From Candidatus Heimdallarchaeota archaeon (GTDB lineage Archaea > Asgardarchaeota > Heimdallarchaeia > Heimdallarchaeales > Kariarchaeaceae), in NCBI GenBank assembly GCA_030668165.1, contig DAOUUM010000196.1, positions 1 to 6,058 on the forward strand: a stretch of DNA of 6,058 nucleotides, in the 5' to 3' direction. Position numbers and translations under genes: made by a program. Below, one piece after another: positions 6,058-6,058 of this stretch. Each line of letters begins with the position of its first letter. Positions within the stretch are counted from its first letter, which is position 1. A model generated the notes under the pieces. It ran no database searches and was not told the DNA's origin. It was given only the letters and a program-made list of their open reading frames with translations.

Positions 6058-6058
6058 A

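Noticed and set aside
1..6058. CRISPR array, insertion sequence or integration site beside the tRNA
   Set aside because: I see no regularly spaced repeats, no transposase, and no duplicated tRNA 3' end. The tRNA is intact and followed by an ordinary gene.

Overview
The window looks like a piece of an AT-rich archaeal chromosome. Signs of this are a tRNA gene without an encoded CCA end, TATA-like boxes about 25 nt upstream of start codons, at least one probably leaderless gene, and archaeal-style protein families. A mesophilic member of the Nitrososphaerota (Thaumarchaeota) or a neighbouring lineage is my best guess. That is inference from style, since no marker gene is present.

Layout from left to right: (1) 1-2958, minus strand: most of a large fused indolepyruvate:ferredoxin oxidoreductase-type enzyme. 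It has 986 uninterrupted codons and its C-terminus lies beyond the left edge. (2) 2959-3287: a 329-bp divergent intergenic region with TATA-like boxes and a small inverted repeat. (3) 3288-3372, plus strand: an intronless class II tRNA-Leu(CAG). (4) 3400-4188, plus strand: a 262-aa HEAT-repeat protein only 27 bp after the tRNA. It carries four His-Glu motifs in the two-plus-two arrangement of deoxyhypusine hydroxylase. (5) 4315-4758, minus strand: a 147-aa bifunctional-nuclease (BFN/DUF151) family protein, convergent with gene 4. (6) 4759-4930: a divergent promoter region holding a 10-bp-arm perfect inverted repeat. (7) 4931-5920, plus strand: a 329-aa ketopantoate-reductase-like dehydrogenase with several replaced active-site positions. 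(8) 5989-6057, minus strand: the possible last 22 codons of another gene.

The genes do not form one operon. Strands alternate, and the only likely cotranscribed pair is the tRNA and the HEAT-repeat gene. The oxidoreductase points to ferredoxin-linked use of aromatic 2-oxo acids from amino-acid breakdown, and the dehydrogenase may belong to CoA or branched-chain oxo-acid metabolism. The HEAT-repeat protein is the most interesting item. It retains every di-iron ligand of eukaryotic deoxyhypusine hydroxylase, which makes it a candidate for the last step of hypusine formation on archaeal IF5A. It differs from the human enzyme at two symmetric Glu positions.
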